Source: Streptomyces sp. SID13726 | Lineage (GTDB): Bacteria > Actinomycetota > Actinomycetes > Streptomycetales > Streptomycetaceae | Direction: 5' to 3' | NCBI RefSeq assembly: GCF_010548375.1 | Contig: NZ_JAAGLY010000013.1 | Location: 124,001 to 188,000, forward strand | DNA length: 64,000 nucleotides | Shown: positions 23,949-32,509 of the stretch, piece by piece | How positions within the stretch are numbered: position 1 is the stretch's first letter | Layout of the letters: each line of letters opens with the position of its first letter | Translations under genes and position numbers: made by a program | The notes under the pieces: model-generated | Told to the model about the DNA's origin: nothing | Database searches by the model: none | What the model saw: the letters and a program-made list of their open reading frames with translations, nothing else

Positions 23949-24842
23949 ATGAGGAGCAGCAACCCGGTCTTCTCGCGACGGGGCTTCAGCCGCGACAACG
24001 GCTACGCGGGCTTCAACACCGCGCCGCAGGCCGGGGGCGCAGCAGTCGGCACGCAGGGCAACCCCTACGCCCAGCAGGCCGGCAACCCGTACGCGACCAA
24101 CCCCTACGCCCAGCAGGACCTTCAGCAGGGCGCGCCGCCGCAGGCCCCGGCGGGCACCGGCCGGATGACGATGGACGACGTCGTCCTGCGCACCGGCACC
24201 ACCCTCGGCATCCTGATCGTCACGGCCGCGCTCGCCTGGGCGCTGCTGCCCGTCGACGACGCCAACATCGGGCGTTCGTACGGCATCGGCATCGGCGCCG
24301 CGCTGATCGGCATGGTCCTGGCGCTGGTGCAGTCCTTCAAGCGCACGGCCTCGCCCGCGCTGATCGTGTCGTACGCCGCGTTCGAGGGCGTGTTCCTCGG
24401 CGTGGTCTCCAGCGTGGTCGACAACCGCATCGCGAGCGGCGCGGCCATGCAGGCCGTGATCGGCACACTGGCGGTCTTCGCCGCCGTGCTGGTGGCCTAC
24501 AAGGCCGGCTGGATCCGCGTCAACCGGCGGTTCTACGGCTTCGTGATGGCGGCCACCCTCGGCTTCCTGCTGCTGATGGTCGTCAACATGCTGTTCGCCG
24601 TGTTCGGCGGCGGTGACGGCCTCGGCTTCCGCAGCGGCGGCCTCGGCATCATGTTCGGCGTCATCGGCGTGCTGCTCGGCGCGTGCTTCCTGGCCCTCGA
24701 CTTCAAGCAGGTCGAGGACGGCATCGCCTACGGCGCGCCGAAGGAGGAGGCCTGGCTGGCGGCCTTCGGGCTCACGCTGACGCTGGTGTGGATCTACATG
24801 GAGTTCCTGCGGCTCATCGCGATCCTCAACAGCAACGACTAG
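23949..24842 (+). CDS. Bax inhibitor-1 / YccA family membrane protein
   Basis: A membrane protein of 297 residues. Residues 1-70 form a Gly/Gln/Asn/Tyr-rich cytoplasmic tail with repeats of NPYAQQ and NPYAT. About seven transmembrane helices follow (for example TTLGILIVTAALAWALLP, IGIGAALIGMVLALVQSF, VIGTLAVFAAVLVAY and FVMAATLGFLLLMVVNMLFAVF), ending EAWLAAFGLTLTLVWIYMEFLRLIAIL, the family signature. Bacterial members are thought to act as pH-sensitive calcium leak channels. GGAGG sits before ATG 23949. Confidence 0.92.
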   Translation: MRSSNPVFSRRGFSRDNGYAGFNTAPQAGGAAVGTQGNPYAQQAGNPYATNPYAQQDLQQGAPPQAPAGTGRMTMDDVVLRTGTTLGILIVTAALAWALLPVDDANIGRSYGIGIGAALIGMVLALVQSFKRTASPALIVSYAAFEGVFLGVVSSVVDNRIASGAAMQAVIGTLAVFAAVLVAYKAGWIRVNRRFYGFVMAATLGFLLLMVVNMLFAVFGGGDGLGFRSGGLGIMFGVIGVLLGACFLALDFKQVEDGIAYGAPKEEAWLAAFGLTLTLVWIYMEFLRLIAILNSND

Positions 24843-24860
24843 TCCTCGACGGTCGTACGG

Positions 24861-24894
24861 CGAAGGGCCCCGGGTCACGACCTGGGGCCCTTCG
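24861..24894. terminator. Terminator between convergent Bax-inhibitor and DUF4287 genes
   Basis: A 16-base stem, CGAAGGGCCCCGGGTC / GACCTGGGGCCCTTCG, with one mismatch and a tiny loop lies between convergent genes. Confidence 0.75.
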
Positions 24895-24907
24895 GCATGT
24901 GCGCGGG

Positions 24908-25138
24908 CTAGAAGTACCTGCGCGCGGCCCTCCTCAGGTCGTACTCATGGATGATCGCCTTCGCGTGGCCGTACGCGAGGTTGTGTTCGTGGCGGAGCCA
25001 GCTGACCTTCTCCTCGAAGCGGAAGAGAGCCGGGCCTTCGTCGACGGTGCGGAGCCAGTCGGAGACTTCACGACCGGTGCAGTGGGGGATGCGGGCGAGC
25101 ATGTTGCGGTGGGTCTCCTCGGAGAAGACTTGGGACAT
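24908..25138 (-). CDS. DUF4287-like small protein
   Basis: A 76-residue helical protein. The block FSEETHRNMLARIPHCTGREVSDWLRTVDEG is typical of DUF4287, and WLRHEHNLAYGHAKAIIHEYDLRRAARRY is a second helical unit of the kind seen in proteins with two such helix-hairpin modules. ATG 25138 follows GGAGG by five to six bases; an upstream in-frame codon at 25156 is less likely. The function is unknown. It is divergent from the next gene. Confidence 0.82.
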   Translation of the reverse strand: MSQVFSEETHRNMLARIPHCTGREVSDWLRTVDEGPALFRFEEKVSWLRHEHNLAYGHAKAIIHEYDLRRAARRYF

Positions 25139-25240
25139 CGGCGCCTCCGTGCGCATGGGATGTAAGCCGGTCCTTCAGGTCACCGTGCCTGAGCGTTCGC
25201 GTGTTGGCAACAGTCCCGGTGGGACGCGTACGGTTGCGCC

Positions 25241-25555
25241 GTGGCTGATACCTCGCGTCTGACCCAGGCTGTGGACCACTTCGCCGACCGGCTCAGGGCC
25301 GCGCCGCAGAGCCGCTTGCAGCGGGGCGCCGCCGCTGAGGCGCTGGGGCTGGCGCGGGAGTTCGCCCGTCGGACACAGCTCCTGGAGGAGCCGGGGGTGG
25401 TCTCGCTGCGCGAGATGCCGGACGCGGGGATGTTCGCCGCCGCCGATCAAATCACCGTGGCCGTGCATGACTTGGCCCTCGTGCTCGATGACGAGGGCCA
25501 GGTTTCTGAGGCTGTGCGGTTGGTGGAGGAGGCGCAGAAGCGGGCGGGGGTCTGA
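25241..25555 (+). CDS. Conserved hypothetical helical protein
   Basis: A 104-residue, almost all-helical protein starting at GTG 25241: SRLTQAVDHFADRLRAAPQSRLQRGAAAEALGLAREFARRTQLLE, then MFAAADQITVAVHDLALVLDDEGQVSEAVRLVEEAQKRAG. Codon bias is normal. No catalytic motif, membrane segment or known domain is visible. It stands alone between divergent and convergent neighbours. Confidence 0.72.
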   Translation: MADTSRLTQAVDHFADRLRAAPQSRLQRGAAAEALGLAREFARRTQLLEEPGVVSLREMPDAGMFAAADQITVAVHDLALVLDDEGQVSEAVRLVEEAQKRAGV

Positions 25556-25674
25556 GGTTCGCGGGCGGGTGCGGGCCGGTGGGGGCTTGTCGCGCCCACG
25601 CAGCGGAGCTGCAAAGAGATCCAGGCCCGCGCCCCTGAGGAGTCGCAGGTGCCCTGCGCCCCGAGGTGAGCCTC

Positions 25675-26466
25675 TTAAAGGCTCGCTATGACCCTGTCAG
25701 CCAGGATGTAGACGTTCTCCTCGCCGCACGCGAACGTCAGGGTGTACGCGCCCGAGATGCCCGAGCCGCCCAGCAGGACCGGGGTCTGGCCGGCGTGGAG
25801 GGCCGCGGAGAGGCGTTCGGCGGTTTCGCGGTGGCCCGGGGTCATGCAGAGGGTGGTGCCGTCGGCGAAGACGTAGACGTCGAGGGTGCCGAGGGGGCCC
25901 GGGCGGACGTCGGCCAGTTCGGTGCCGGACGCGGCGAGTTCCTCCAGGGTGGCCACCGTGCGTTCGTGGTCGCCCACCGCGGGTGACGCGACCGGCACGA
26001 AGTCCGGGTGGGAGGGGTGGCGGCGCCGGGCGGCGGCCAGTTCGGGGCTGTCACCGGCGAACTCGTCCGCGTCGGCCGAGGGCTCGGAGACCGGCTCCAG
26101 CGGCTCCAGACCCACGAAGTCGGCCTGCCGGGGCAGGAACAGCTCGCTGTCGGGCAGACCGAGCAGCGAGGGCGCGTCGGCGGCGTCCCGGGACTCCTGG
26201 GCGGCCCAGAAGGCCCGCGCCTCGGCCAGCTCGCGCTCCCGCTCCTCGGCGAGGGCCTCCGCCACGGCGGCGCGTATCTCCTCGACGTCGGTGGCGGGAC
26301 GGGCGGCCGGTACGAGACCCCGTACGGGCGCGGTGTTGTTCCTGGCGAGCTCGGTGTGCAGGGCGGCGACCTGTCGGCGCAGCACCATGAGGGTGCGCAG
26401 CACGGCGACGCCCACGGCGCCCGTGGCGGCCGTGGTGACCAACAAAGCGATCGGCATGGCGCTCAC
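25675..26466 (-). CDS. Membrane-anchored hypothetical protein
   Basis: A 263-residue protein with one N-terminal transmembrane helix (about 5-25, IALLVTTAATGAVGVAVLRTL). A helical, charged stretch follows (VEEIRAAVAEALAEERERELAEARAFWAAQ), which may form a coiled coil, then an acidic disordered linker. The C-terminal domain begins DHERTVATLEELAASGTELADV and ends VYVFADGTTLCMTPGHRETAERLSAAL ... YILADRVIASL. No family is recognised. GTG 26466 and ATG 26457 are both possible starts. Confidence 0.78.
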   Translation of the reverse strand: MSAMPIALLVTTAATGAVGVAVLRTLMVLRRQVAALHTELARNNTAPVRGLVPAARPATDVEEIRAAVAEALAEERERELAEARAFWAAQESRDAADAPSLLGLPDSELFLPRQADFVGLEPLEPVSEPSADADEFAGDSPELAAARRRHPSHPDFVPVASPAVGDHERTVATLEELAASGTELADVRPGPLGTLDVYVFADGTTLCMTPGHRETAERLSAALHAGQTPVLLGGSGISGAYTLTFACGEENVYILADRVIASL

Positions 26467-26662
26467 TGACGTACTCCCGGTTCAAAGTCGACCCCCGACT
26501 TCCTACATCAGCTTGAAGGGCGGACTATCCAGCTGTCAGTGCGTAACGTCACGAAACGGACAGGACTTTGGGCCCGGGGTTTAGTGCGGGAAGGGTGTGA
26601 CCTGCGGAAATTCTCCCGCGAGCGATATAGGTCACATCCTGGGGCAGATTGGATCACAAATC

Positions 26663-26697
26663 GGCCCAGAACCTTGGAGTTTCCTTGGTTCTGGGCC
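26663..26697 (-). terminator. Terminator downstream of the thiolase gene
   Basis: An 11-bp perfect stem, GGCCCAGAACC / GGTTCTGGGCC, lies about 50 bases beyond the thiolase stop. The 282-base gap it sits in holds no gene. Confidence 0.7.
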
Positions 26698-26747
26698 AAA
26701 GGGTGGCGCTGGGTTCTCGGTTGGATACGTTCCGTCAGGTCAGGCTG

Positions 26748-27968
26748 TCAGCTCAGGCGCTCGATGACCATCGCCATGCCCTGGCCGCCGCCGACGCACA
26801 TCGTCTCCAGGCCGAACTGCTTGTCGTGGAACTGGAGGGAGTTGATGAGCGTGCCGGTGATGCGGGCGCCCGTCATGCCGAAGGGGTGGCCGACGGCGAT
26901 GGCGCCGCCGTTCACGTTCAGCTTCTCCAGCGGGATGTTCAGGTCGCGGTAGGAGGGGATCACCTGGGCGGCGAACGCCTCGTTGATCTCGACCAGGTCG
27001 ATGTCGTCGATGGTGAGGCCGGCGCGGCGCAGGGCCTGGTTCGAGGCGTCCACCGGGCCGAGGCCCATGATCTCGGGGGACAGGCCCGAGACACCGGTCG
27101 ACACGATGCGGGCGAGCGGGGTGAGGCCGAGCTCGCGGGCCTTGGTGTCGGACATGATCACGACCGCGGCGGCGCCGTCGTTCAGCGGGCAGCAGTTGCC
27201 GGCCGTGACGAGTCCGTCGGGGCGGAAGACCGGCTTCAGACCGCCGACCGCCTCCAGGGTGACGCCGGCGCGGGGGCCGTCGTCCTTGGAGACGACCGTG
27301 CCGTCGGGCAGCGTGACCGGGGTGATCTCGCGCTCCCAGAAGCCGTTCTTGATGGCTTCCTCGGCGAGGTTCTGCGAGCGGACACCGAACTCGTCCATGT
27401 CCTGGCGGGTGACACCCTTGCTGCGGGCCAGGTTCTCGGCGGTCTGGCCCATCGCGATGTACGGGTCGGGGAGCAGACCGTCCTCGCGCGGGTCGTGCCA
27501 GGTGGAGCCCTCCTGGGAGGCGGTGGCGACGGTACGGGCCTCCGCCTCCGCGAAGATCGGGTTCTTGGTGTCCGGGAGGCCGTCCGAGCTGCCCTTGGCG
27601 TAGCGGGAGACCATCTCGACACCGGCCGAGATGAAGACGTCGCCCTCGCCGGCCTTGATGGCGTGCAGGGCCATGCGGCTCGTCTGGAGCGAGGAGGAGC
27701 AGTAACGGGTGATCGTGCAGCCCGGCAGGTGGTCCATGCCCATCTGTACGGCGACGATGCGGCCCAGGTTGTAGCCCTGCTCGCCGCCGGGGAGGCCGCA
27801 GCCGAGCATCAGGTCGTCGATGTCGCGCGGGTCCAGCTCGGGGACCTTGGCGAGGGCGGCCTGGATGATCGTGGCGGTGAGGTCGTCCGGGCGCAGGTCC
27901 TTGAGCGAGCCCTTGACGGCGCGGCCGATGGGGGAGCGGGCGGTCGAGACGATCACTGCTTCGGGCAT
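26748..27968 (-). CDS. Acetyl-CoA C-acetyltransferase (thiolase)
   Basis: A thiolase of 406 residues that condenses or cleaves acyl-CoA thioesters in fatty-acid or acetoacetyl-CoA metabolism. The nucleophilic cysteine is C90 in TITRYCSSSLQTSRMA. The C-terminal catalytic loops are VNGGAIAVGHPFGMTGARI, with the active-site histidine, and ETMCVGGGQGMAMV, with the second cysteine. NEAFAAQV is also present. ATG 27968 has GGAGCC upstream; the long in-frame extension beyond it runs antisense through the GDSL gene and is not coding. Confidence 0.94.
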   Translation of the reverse strand: MPEAVIVSTARSPIGRAVKGSLKDLRPDDLTATIIQAALAKVPELDPRDIDDLMLGCGLPGGEQGYNLGRIVAVQMGMDHLPGCTITRYCSSSLQTSRMALHAIKAGEGDVFISAGVEMVSRYAKGSSDGLPDTKNPIFAEAEARTVATASQEGSTWHDPREDGLLPDPYIAMGQTAENLARSKGVTRQDMDEFGVRSQNLAEEAIKNGFWEREITPVTLPDGTVVSKDDGPRAGVTLEAVGGLKPVFRPDGLVTAGNCCPLNDGAAAVVIMSDTKARELGLTPLARIVSTGVSGLSPEIMGLGPVDASNQALRRAGLTIDDIDLVEINEAFAAQVIPSYRDLNIPLEKLNVNGGAIAVGHPFGMTGARITGTLINSLQFHDKQFGLETMCVGGGQGMAMVIERLS

Positions 27969-28159
27969 CACGGCTCCATTGGCGTACGAGGGGTGTTCTT
28001 CCGGGGCGTGGCTGCTTGGGAAGTTACCCGGACGTATGGCCTGGGTCACGGGGGTGACGGTGTGACCTTTGTCTAAGCGCTTGCTTTGGCCTTTGGCGGT
28101 GGAGCCGACAGGGGCGCGGGTGGGCGCGGGCGGGCGCGGGTGGTCGGGGGCGGGCGTGC

Positions 28160-28240
28160 GGGGGCGGACGTCCTGGGGGCTGCGCCCCCGGACCCCCATC
28201 GGCCCGAAGGGCCTCGTCCTCACACGCCGGACGGGCTGGT
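28160..28240. repeat. Streptomyces dispersed palindromic (REP-like) element
   Basis: The block contains GGGGGCTGCGCCCCC and the segment GGCCCGAAGGGCCTCGTCCT, then CGCCGGACGGGCTGG. I recall this kind of unit as abundant in Streptomyces intergenic DNA. It supplies the last codons and the stop of the GDSL hydrolase gene. Confidence 0.6.
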
Positions 28241-29248
28241 GGGTGACGGCTCGGTCGCCTTGACCCGCCGCCTGCGCCTCCGCTTGAGCAGGGCCCACGG
28301 CCCGGTCGGACCCGTCGGCATCGCCGCCGCGACCTCCGTGCCCGCCTCCGAGGCCGCTTCCGCCGCCGCCCTCGCCACCGGCAGGAAGCCCTCGCGGCGG
28401 GAGACGTCCGGGCGTTCCTCGTCGGCCGGCCACAGGCTCAGGGCCGCGCAGACCGTGGGCAGGACCGCCATGGCCGCCGTCGCGTACCCCTCCGCGGAGG
28501 GGTGGTAGTGGTCCGGGCCGAACAGCTCGCGCGGGTTCGCCGCGAACTCCGGGCCCAGCAGGTCGCCCAGGGACACCGTGCGGCCGCCCTGCTCCACCAC
28601 GCCGATCGTCTGGGCCGCCGCCAGCTGCCGCGAGGCCCTGCGGGCCAGCCACCGCAGCGGCTGCTGGACCGGCTCGATGGTGCCCAGGTCGGGGCAGGTG
28701 CCGACGACCACCTCGGCACCGGCCGTGCGCAGCCGTCGTACCGCCGAGGAGAGGTGCCGGACCGAGCGCGTGGCCGGCATCCGGTGGGTGACGTCGTTCG
28801 CGCCGATCATGATCACGCAGATGTCGGGCACCCGGCCGGGGTCCGCGAGGGTCAGCGCCACCTGGCGGTCCAGGTCGTCCGAGGTCGCCCCGGGCAGGGC
28901 GACGTTACGGAACTCCACCGGACGCTCCGCCACCGCCGCCAGCCCCGCGGCCAGCAACGCGCCCGGCGTCTGGCCCGCCCGGTGCACTCCCTGGCCCGCG
29001 GCCGTGGAGTCGCCCAGCATCACCAGCCGCAGGGCAGGTTCGCCGGGCAGCGCGTAGGCATGGCCGTACCGGCCCTCGGCCTGCGGGACGTGCGGCGTCG
29101 AGCCGTTGCTCACCTGCCGTCTCGCCAGCCGCACCTCCGCCAGCAACAGACCCACGGCCGCCGTGCCGACCAGACCGATCCCGCCGCCGCCGTACGCCGC
29201 GCCGGCCGCGATCCGTCGGGCCACCCTCGCCCTCGACATGCTCGTCAT
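28220..29248 (-). CDS. SGNH/GDSL hydrolase, membrane-anchored
   Basis: A 342-residue esterase-like protein. An N-terminal hydrophobic helix (about 13-37) would anchor or export it. The SGNH blocks are clear: block I LVMLGDSTAAGQG with serine S81, block III IMIGANDVTHRMP with the Asn, and block V FGPDHYHPSAEGYA with the Asp-His pair. The C-terminal 70 residues are basic and low complexity (KRRRRRRVKATEP), ending PTSPSGV inside the REP-like element. The natural substrate is unknown. Confidence 0.9.
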   Translation of the reverse strand: MTSMSRARVARRIAAGAAYGGGGIGLVGTAAVGLLLAEVRLARRQVSNGSTPHVPQAEGRYGHAYALPGEPALRLVMLGDSTAAGQGVHRAGQTPGALLAAGLAAVAERPVEFRNVALPGATSDDLDRQVALTLADPGRVPDICVIMIGANDVTHRMPATRSVRHLSSAVRRLRTAGAEVVVGTCPDLGTIEPVQQPLRWLARRASRQLAAAQTIGVVEQGGRTVSLGDLLGPEFAANPRELFGPDHYHPSAEGYATAAMAVLPTVCAALSLWPADEERPDVSRREGFLPVARAAAEAASEAGTEVAAAMPTGPTGPWALLKRRRRRRVKATEPSPTSPSGV

Positions 29249-29409
29249 ACGTCGCCGCCACCTCCGTCGTACCCGCTACACCCACTCCTTGCCCCGCACG
29301 GACCGTGGCCCAATCCCATCGAGGAGTGAACGGCCGTCATGGCGCCCGATCAGGCCATAGGCTGGCGGAACCACTACGACCACTTCTTTTGCAGCATCCG
29401 GAGACAACG

Positions 29410-30801
29410 GTGCAATTCCACGACTCGATGATCAGCCTCGTCGGCAACACCCCGCTGGTGAGGCTCAACAGCGTGACCAAGGGCATCCGGGCGACCGTCC
29501 TGGCCAAGGTCGAGTACTTCAACCCCGGCGGCTCCGTGAAGGACCGCATCGCGCTGCGCATGATCGAGGCGGCGGAGGAGAGCGGCGCGCTGAAGCCCGG
29601 GGGCACCATCGTCGAGCCGACCAGCGGGAACACCGGCGTCGGGCTCGCCATCGTGGCGCAGCAGAAGGGGTACCACTGCATCTTCGTGTGCCCCGACAAG
29701 GTGAGCACGGACAAGATCAACGTCCTGCGGGCGTACGGGGCGGAAGTGGTCGTCTGCCCGACCGCCGTCGACCCCGAGCACCCGGACTCGTACTACAACG
29801 TCTCCGACCGGCTGGTCCGGGAGACCCCGGGGGCCTGGAAGCCCGACCAGTACTCCAACCCCAACAACCCGCTCTCCCACTACCACTCCACCGGCCCCGA
29901 GCTGTGGGAGCAGACGGAGGGGAAGATCACCCACTTCGTCGCGGGCGTCGGCACCGGCGGCACCATCTCCGGCACCGGGCGCTACCTGAAGGACGCGAGC
30001 GACGGCCAGGTCCAGGTCGTCGGCGCCGACCCCGAGGGCTCGGTGTACTCCGGCGGCTCGGGACGGCCGTATCTCGTCGAGGGCGTCGGCGAGGACTTCT
30101 GGCCGACCGCCTACGACCGCACGGTCGCCGACGAGATCGTCGCGGTCTCCGACAAGGACTCCTTCCAGATGACCCGCCGCCTCGCCAAGGAGGAGGGCCT
30201 GCTGGTGGGCGGCTCCTGCGGCATGGCCGTCGTCGCGGCGCTCCGGGTCGCCGAACGCCTCGACGAGAACGGCGTGGTGGTCGTCCTGCTCCCCGACAGC
30301 GGGCGCGGGTACCTCTCGAAGATCTTCAACGACGAGTGGATGGCGGACTACGGCTTCCTGGAGGACGAGGGCCCCAGCGCCCGCGTCGCCGACGTCCTGA
30401 ACGACAAGGTGCACGGCGCCATCCCGTCCCTCGTGCACATGCACCCGGACGAGACCGTCGGCGAGGCCATCGAGGTCCTGCGCGAGTACGGCGTCTCGCA
30501 GATGCCGATCGTCAAGCCGGGCGCCGGTCACCCGGACGTCATGGCCGCGGAGGTCGTCGGCTCGGTCGTCGAACGCGAGCTGCTGGACGCGCTGTTCACC
30601 CAGCGGGCCTCCCTGGGCGACCCCCTGGAGAAGCACATGTCGGCCCCCCTGCCCCAGGTCGGCTCCGGCGAACCGGTCGCCGACCTGATGACGGTCCTGG
30701 GCACGGCGGACGCGGCCATCGTCCTCGTCGAGGGCAAGCCCACGGGCGTCATCAGCCGCCAGGACCTGCTGTCCTTCCTGGCGACGACGAGCCGCCACTG
30801 A
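29410..30801 (+). CDS. Cystathionine beta-synthase
   Basis: A PLP enzyme of 463 residues that joins homocysteine and serine in transsulfuration. The PLP lysine K44 lies in FNPGGSVKDRIA. The substrate loop is EPTSGNTGVGLA, the phosphate-binding loop is GVGTGGTISGTGRYL, and a serine sits in GGSCGMAV. The C-terminal 120 residues form two CBS modules (HPDETVGEAIEVLREYGVSQMPIV and EPVADLMTVLGTADAAIVLVEGKPTGVISRQDLL), which could be a regulatory domain. GTG 29410 has GGAGA seven bases upstream. Confidence 0.92.
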   Translation: MQFHDSMISLVGNTPLVRLNSVTKGIRATVLAKVEYFNPGGSVKDRIALRMIEAAEESGALKPGGTIVEPTSGNTGVGLAIVAQQKGYHCIFVCPDKVSTDKINVLRAYGAEVVVCPTAVDPEHPDSYYNVSDRLVRETPGAWKPDQYSNPNNPLSHYHSTGPELWEQTEGKITHFVAGVGTGGTISGTGRYLKDASDGQVQVVGADPEGSVYSGGSGRPYLVEGVGEDFWPTAYDRTVADEIVAVSDKDSFQMTRRLAKEEGLLVGGSCGMAVVAALRVAERLDENGVVVVLLPDSGRGYLSKIFNDEWMADYGFLEDEGPSARVADVLNDKVHGAIPSLVHMHPDETVGEAIEVLREYGVSQMPIVKPGAGHPDVMAAEVVGSVVERELLDALFTQRASLGDPLEKHMSAPLPQVGSGEPVADLMTVLGTADAAIVLVEGKPTGVISRQDLLSFLATTSRH

Positions 30802-30848
30802 TCCGGTACCGGCCCCGACTGCGGCGGGAGCCGCACCGGACATGACCG

Positions 30849-30879
30849 AGCCCCCGGCACGAGGGATCTGCCGGGGGCT
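30849..30879. terminator. Terminator between cystathionine synthase and DUF397 gene
   Basis: An 11-bp perfect stem, AGCCCCCGGCA / TGCCGGGGGCT, with a 9-base loop lies between convergent genes. Confidence 0.82.
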
Positions 30880-30894
30880 GTGTCGTGCTCGCTG

Positions 30895-31107
30895 TCAGAG
30901 GCCTGACTTCACTCCGGCGACAAAGGCACTCCAGTGCTCGGCGCCGAAGACCAGCGCGGGGCCCTGGGGGGTCTTGGAGTCACGGACGGGAACACCGGAC
31001 GGGTAGCTGTCCAGTACCTCGACGCAACTGCCCGAGTCGGATCCGCTGTAGGACGACTTGCGCCAGCCGTTCAGCGTGGAAGCGTCCGCAATGATGTGCT
31101 CAGTCAT
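30895..31107 (-). CDS. DUF397 domain protein
   Basis: A 70-residue protein with the DUF397 signature: NGWRKSSYSGSDSGSCVEV, VPVRDSKTPQGPALVF and WSAFVAGVKSGL. DUF397 proteins are encoded next to DUF5753-type XRE regulators throughout Streptomyces and probably act as their partners. Its ATG lies inside the last codons of the regulator (ATGACTGA, an eight-base overlap), so the two are translationally coupled. Confidence 0.93.
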   Translation of the reverse strand: MTEHIIADASTLNGWRKSSYSGSDSGSCVEVLDSYPSGVPVRDSKTPQGPALVFGAEHWSAFVAGVKSGL

Positions 31108-31897
31108 GGTGTCCGTAATCCTTCGCTGTCGCCCTCAGCAGGGCAAGTGACTCCTTCAGCGGCAGTGCATCGCCTAGAGCGAGATCGTAGGCACCCTGAA
31201 TCCGTTCGACCATGGCGGGGGCGTCGTGCACCTTGCCTGTGTGCAGCCCCTCGACGTAGGCCACCGGCGGCTGGTCCTCGAACCACATCAGCGTGACCAT
31301 GCTCATCAGCAGCGGATGAGCACCCAGACCGAACGGCATCACGTGTACACGTACACGCCCTGCCTCGACCAGATCGACCACATGCATGATTTGCTCCGCC
31401 ATGATGTCCGGCGCCCCGACTGGCCTGCGCAACACCGCCTCGTCGAGCAGCGCCCACACCACAGGCGTCACCGGGTCGTCGAGAATCCCGGAACGTTCAA
31501 GCCGTGTGACAACCCTCCTGTCACGCTCTTCCTCGCTCAATGGAGGGAAGCCCGCCCGCAGAACGGCATCCGCGTACCTCTTGGTCTGAAGGATGCCGGG
31601 CATGTACGACAACGCGAATTCGCGAATCATCGTGGCCTGTTGCTCGAACGCGTGAGCCGCTTCGAAGTGGTCTGCGATGGCTCTGTCGTCCTTCTTCGGA
31701 AGGAAGTTGGACAGCACGTTTCCAGTGTTCAGAGCCTTGTCGAGCCGTTGCGCGTCTTCCTTTGTCGGGATGCGCCGCCCTGCTTCGATGTGCGAGATGT
31801 GGGAGCGCGTCATCACTGCGACGTCGGCCAACTGTTGTTGGGTAAACCCCGCCGCTTCGCGCTGCTGCTTTAACCAATCACCGTATGCACTGCCCAT
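31100..31897 (-). CDS. XRE regulator with DUF5753, contains a TTA codon
   Basis: A 265-residue regulator. The N-terminal HTH is WLKQQREAAGFTQQQLADVAVMTRSHISHIEAGRR. The large C-terminal part (FEQQATMIREFALSYMPGILQTKRYADAVLRAG, EAVLRRPVGAPDIMAEQIMHVV, VRVHVMPFGLGAH, VAYVEGLHTGKV) is DUF5753, a likely ligand-sensing domain. Codon 9 is TTA (plus-strand TAA at 31871-31873), so full translation needs the BldA tRNA encoded 14 kb upstream. It is divergent from the radical-SAM cassette and most likely controls it. Confidence 0.93.
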   Translation of the reverse strand: MGSAYGDWLKQQREAAGFTQQQLADVAVMTRSHISHIEAGRRIPTKEDAQRLDKALNTGNVLSNFLPKKDDRAIADHFEAAHAFEQQATMIREFALSYMPGILQTKRYADAVLRAGFPPLSEEERDRRVVTRLERSGILDDPVTPVVWALLDEAVLRRPVGAPDIMAEQIMHVVDLVEAGRVRVHVMPFGLGAHPLLMSMVTLMWFEDQPPVAYVEGLHTGKVHDAPAMVERIQGAYDLALGDALPLKESLALLRATAKDYGHHD

Positions 31898-31915
31898 GGG
31901 TTAACTCTCCCTTGC

Positions 31916-31930
31916 GACAAATCAGTTGTC
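31916..31930. promoter_or_regulatory. Possible operator of the XRE/DUF397 locus
   Basis: GACAA-ATCAG-TTGTC is a perfect dyad 19 bases upstream of the XRE start, in the divergent promoter region. A 7-bp hairpin, GCCCGAC / GTCGGGC, follows at 31993-32014. Confidence 0.35.
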
Positions 31931-32036
31931 ACCCGGTACCTACTGGCGGCCCTCCACCCTGCCGTTGAACGTTGGTCGTACACAACGTGATTGCCCGACT
32001 GCGAACGGTCGGGCACCGATGCGTACGGAGTGGGAT

Positions 32037-32276
32037 ATGGCACGGCAGGCGGAGTCAGGAGCGGCACCTCTGGAGCCCGGGGCTGTCGTCTACGACCCGG
32101 CGTCCAGAAAGGTCGGCGAGTACCGGGACAAGGCCGGTCCGTACGCCATGCTGCGGCCGGTGGGCGGTGGCCGTGAGTGGGAGGCCGACCCTGCGCAGAT
32201 TCGTCCGGCCACTCCTTCAGAACGGCTCAGTGCGGGCGTCAAGGCAGCCAATGCCCGAGCGGGGCAGGGCGGGTGA
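32037..32276 (+). CDS. Small conserved Streptomyces protein, first gene of radical-SAM cassette
   Basis: A 79-residue soluble protein: MARQAESGAAPLEPGAVVYDPASRKVGEY, then MLRPVGGGREWEADPAQIRPATPSERLSAGVKAANAR. The middle looks like a small beta-barrel (GAVVYD, KVGEY, AMLRPVGGG) and the end is helical. ATG 32037 has GGAG five bases upstream; an ATG at 32019 in frame is an alternative. I recall similar proteins next to XRE/DUF397 pairs in many Streptomyces, without known function. The stop overlaps the next start (GTGA). Confidence 0.82.
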   Translation: MARQAESGAAPLEPGAVVYDPASRKVGEYRDKAGPYAMLRPVGGGREWEADPAQIRPATPSERLSAGVKAANARAGQGG

Positions 32277-32509
32277 CCGCGCGATCGGTGATCCGTTTGG
32301 AGACATGGACGCTCACCCCGGACCGCGAGCCGGATGCGAAGCCGACCACGTACAGGATGCAGTGCGCGGTGTGTGAGGAAGCCTCGGCGGCCACGGTGGA
32401 CTTCGCTGACTCGCAGGACTGGGCGCTGTCGCACTCCGGCCGGAACCCGTCACACCACACGTTTCGGGAAGTTATCACCCGCCCGTGGCGTACCTGGCGG
32501 CATTCGTGA
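32273..32509 (+). CDS. Small zinc-ribbon-like protein (DUF7848-like)
   Basis: A 78-residue protein with CAVC near the middle and HSGRNPSHHTF 30 residues later, a CxxC...H...H arrangement that could bind zinc. The ending FREVITRPWRTW is highly conserved in Streptomyces proteins I remember as DUF7848. GTG 32273 is coupled to the preceding gene by a four-base overlap. The role is unknown; it may be an accessory factor of the cassette. Confidence 0.8.
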   Translation: MTARSVIRLETWTLTPDREPDAKPTTYRMQCAVCEEASAATVDFADSQDWALSHSGRNPSHHTFREVITRPWRTWRHS

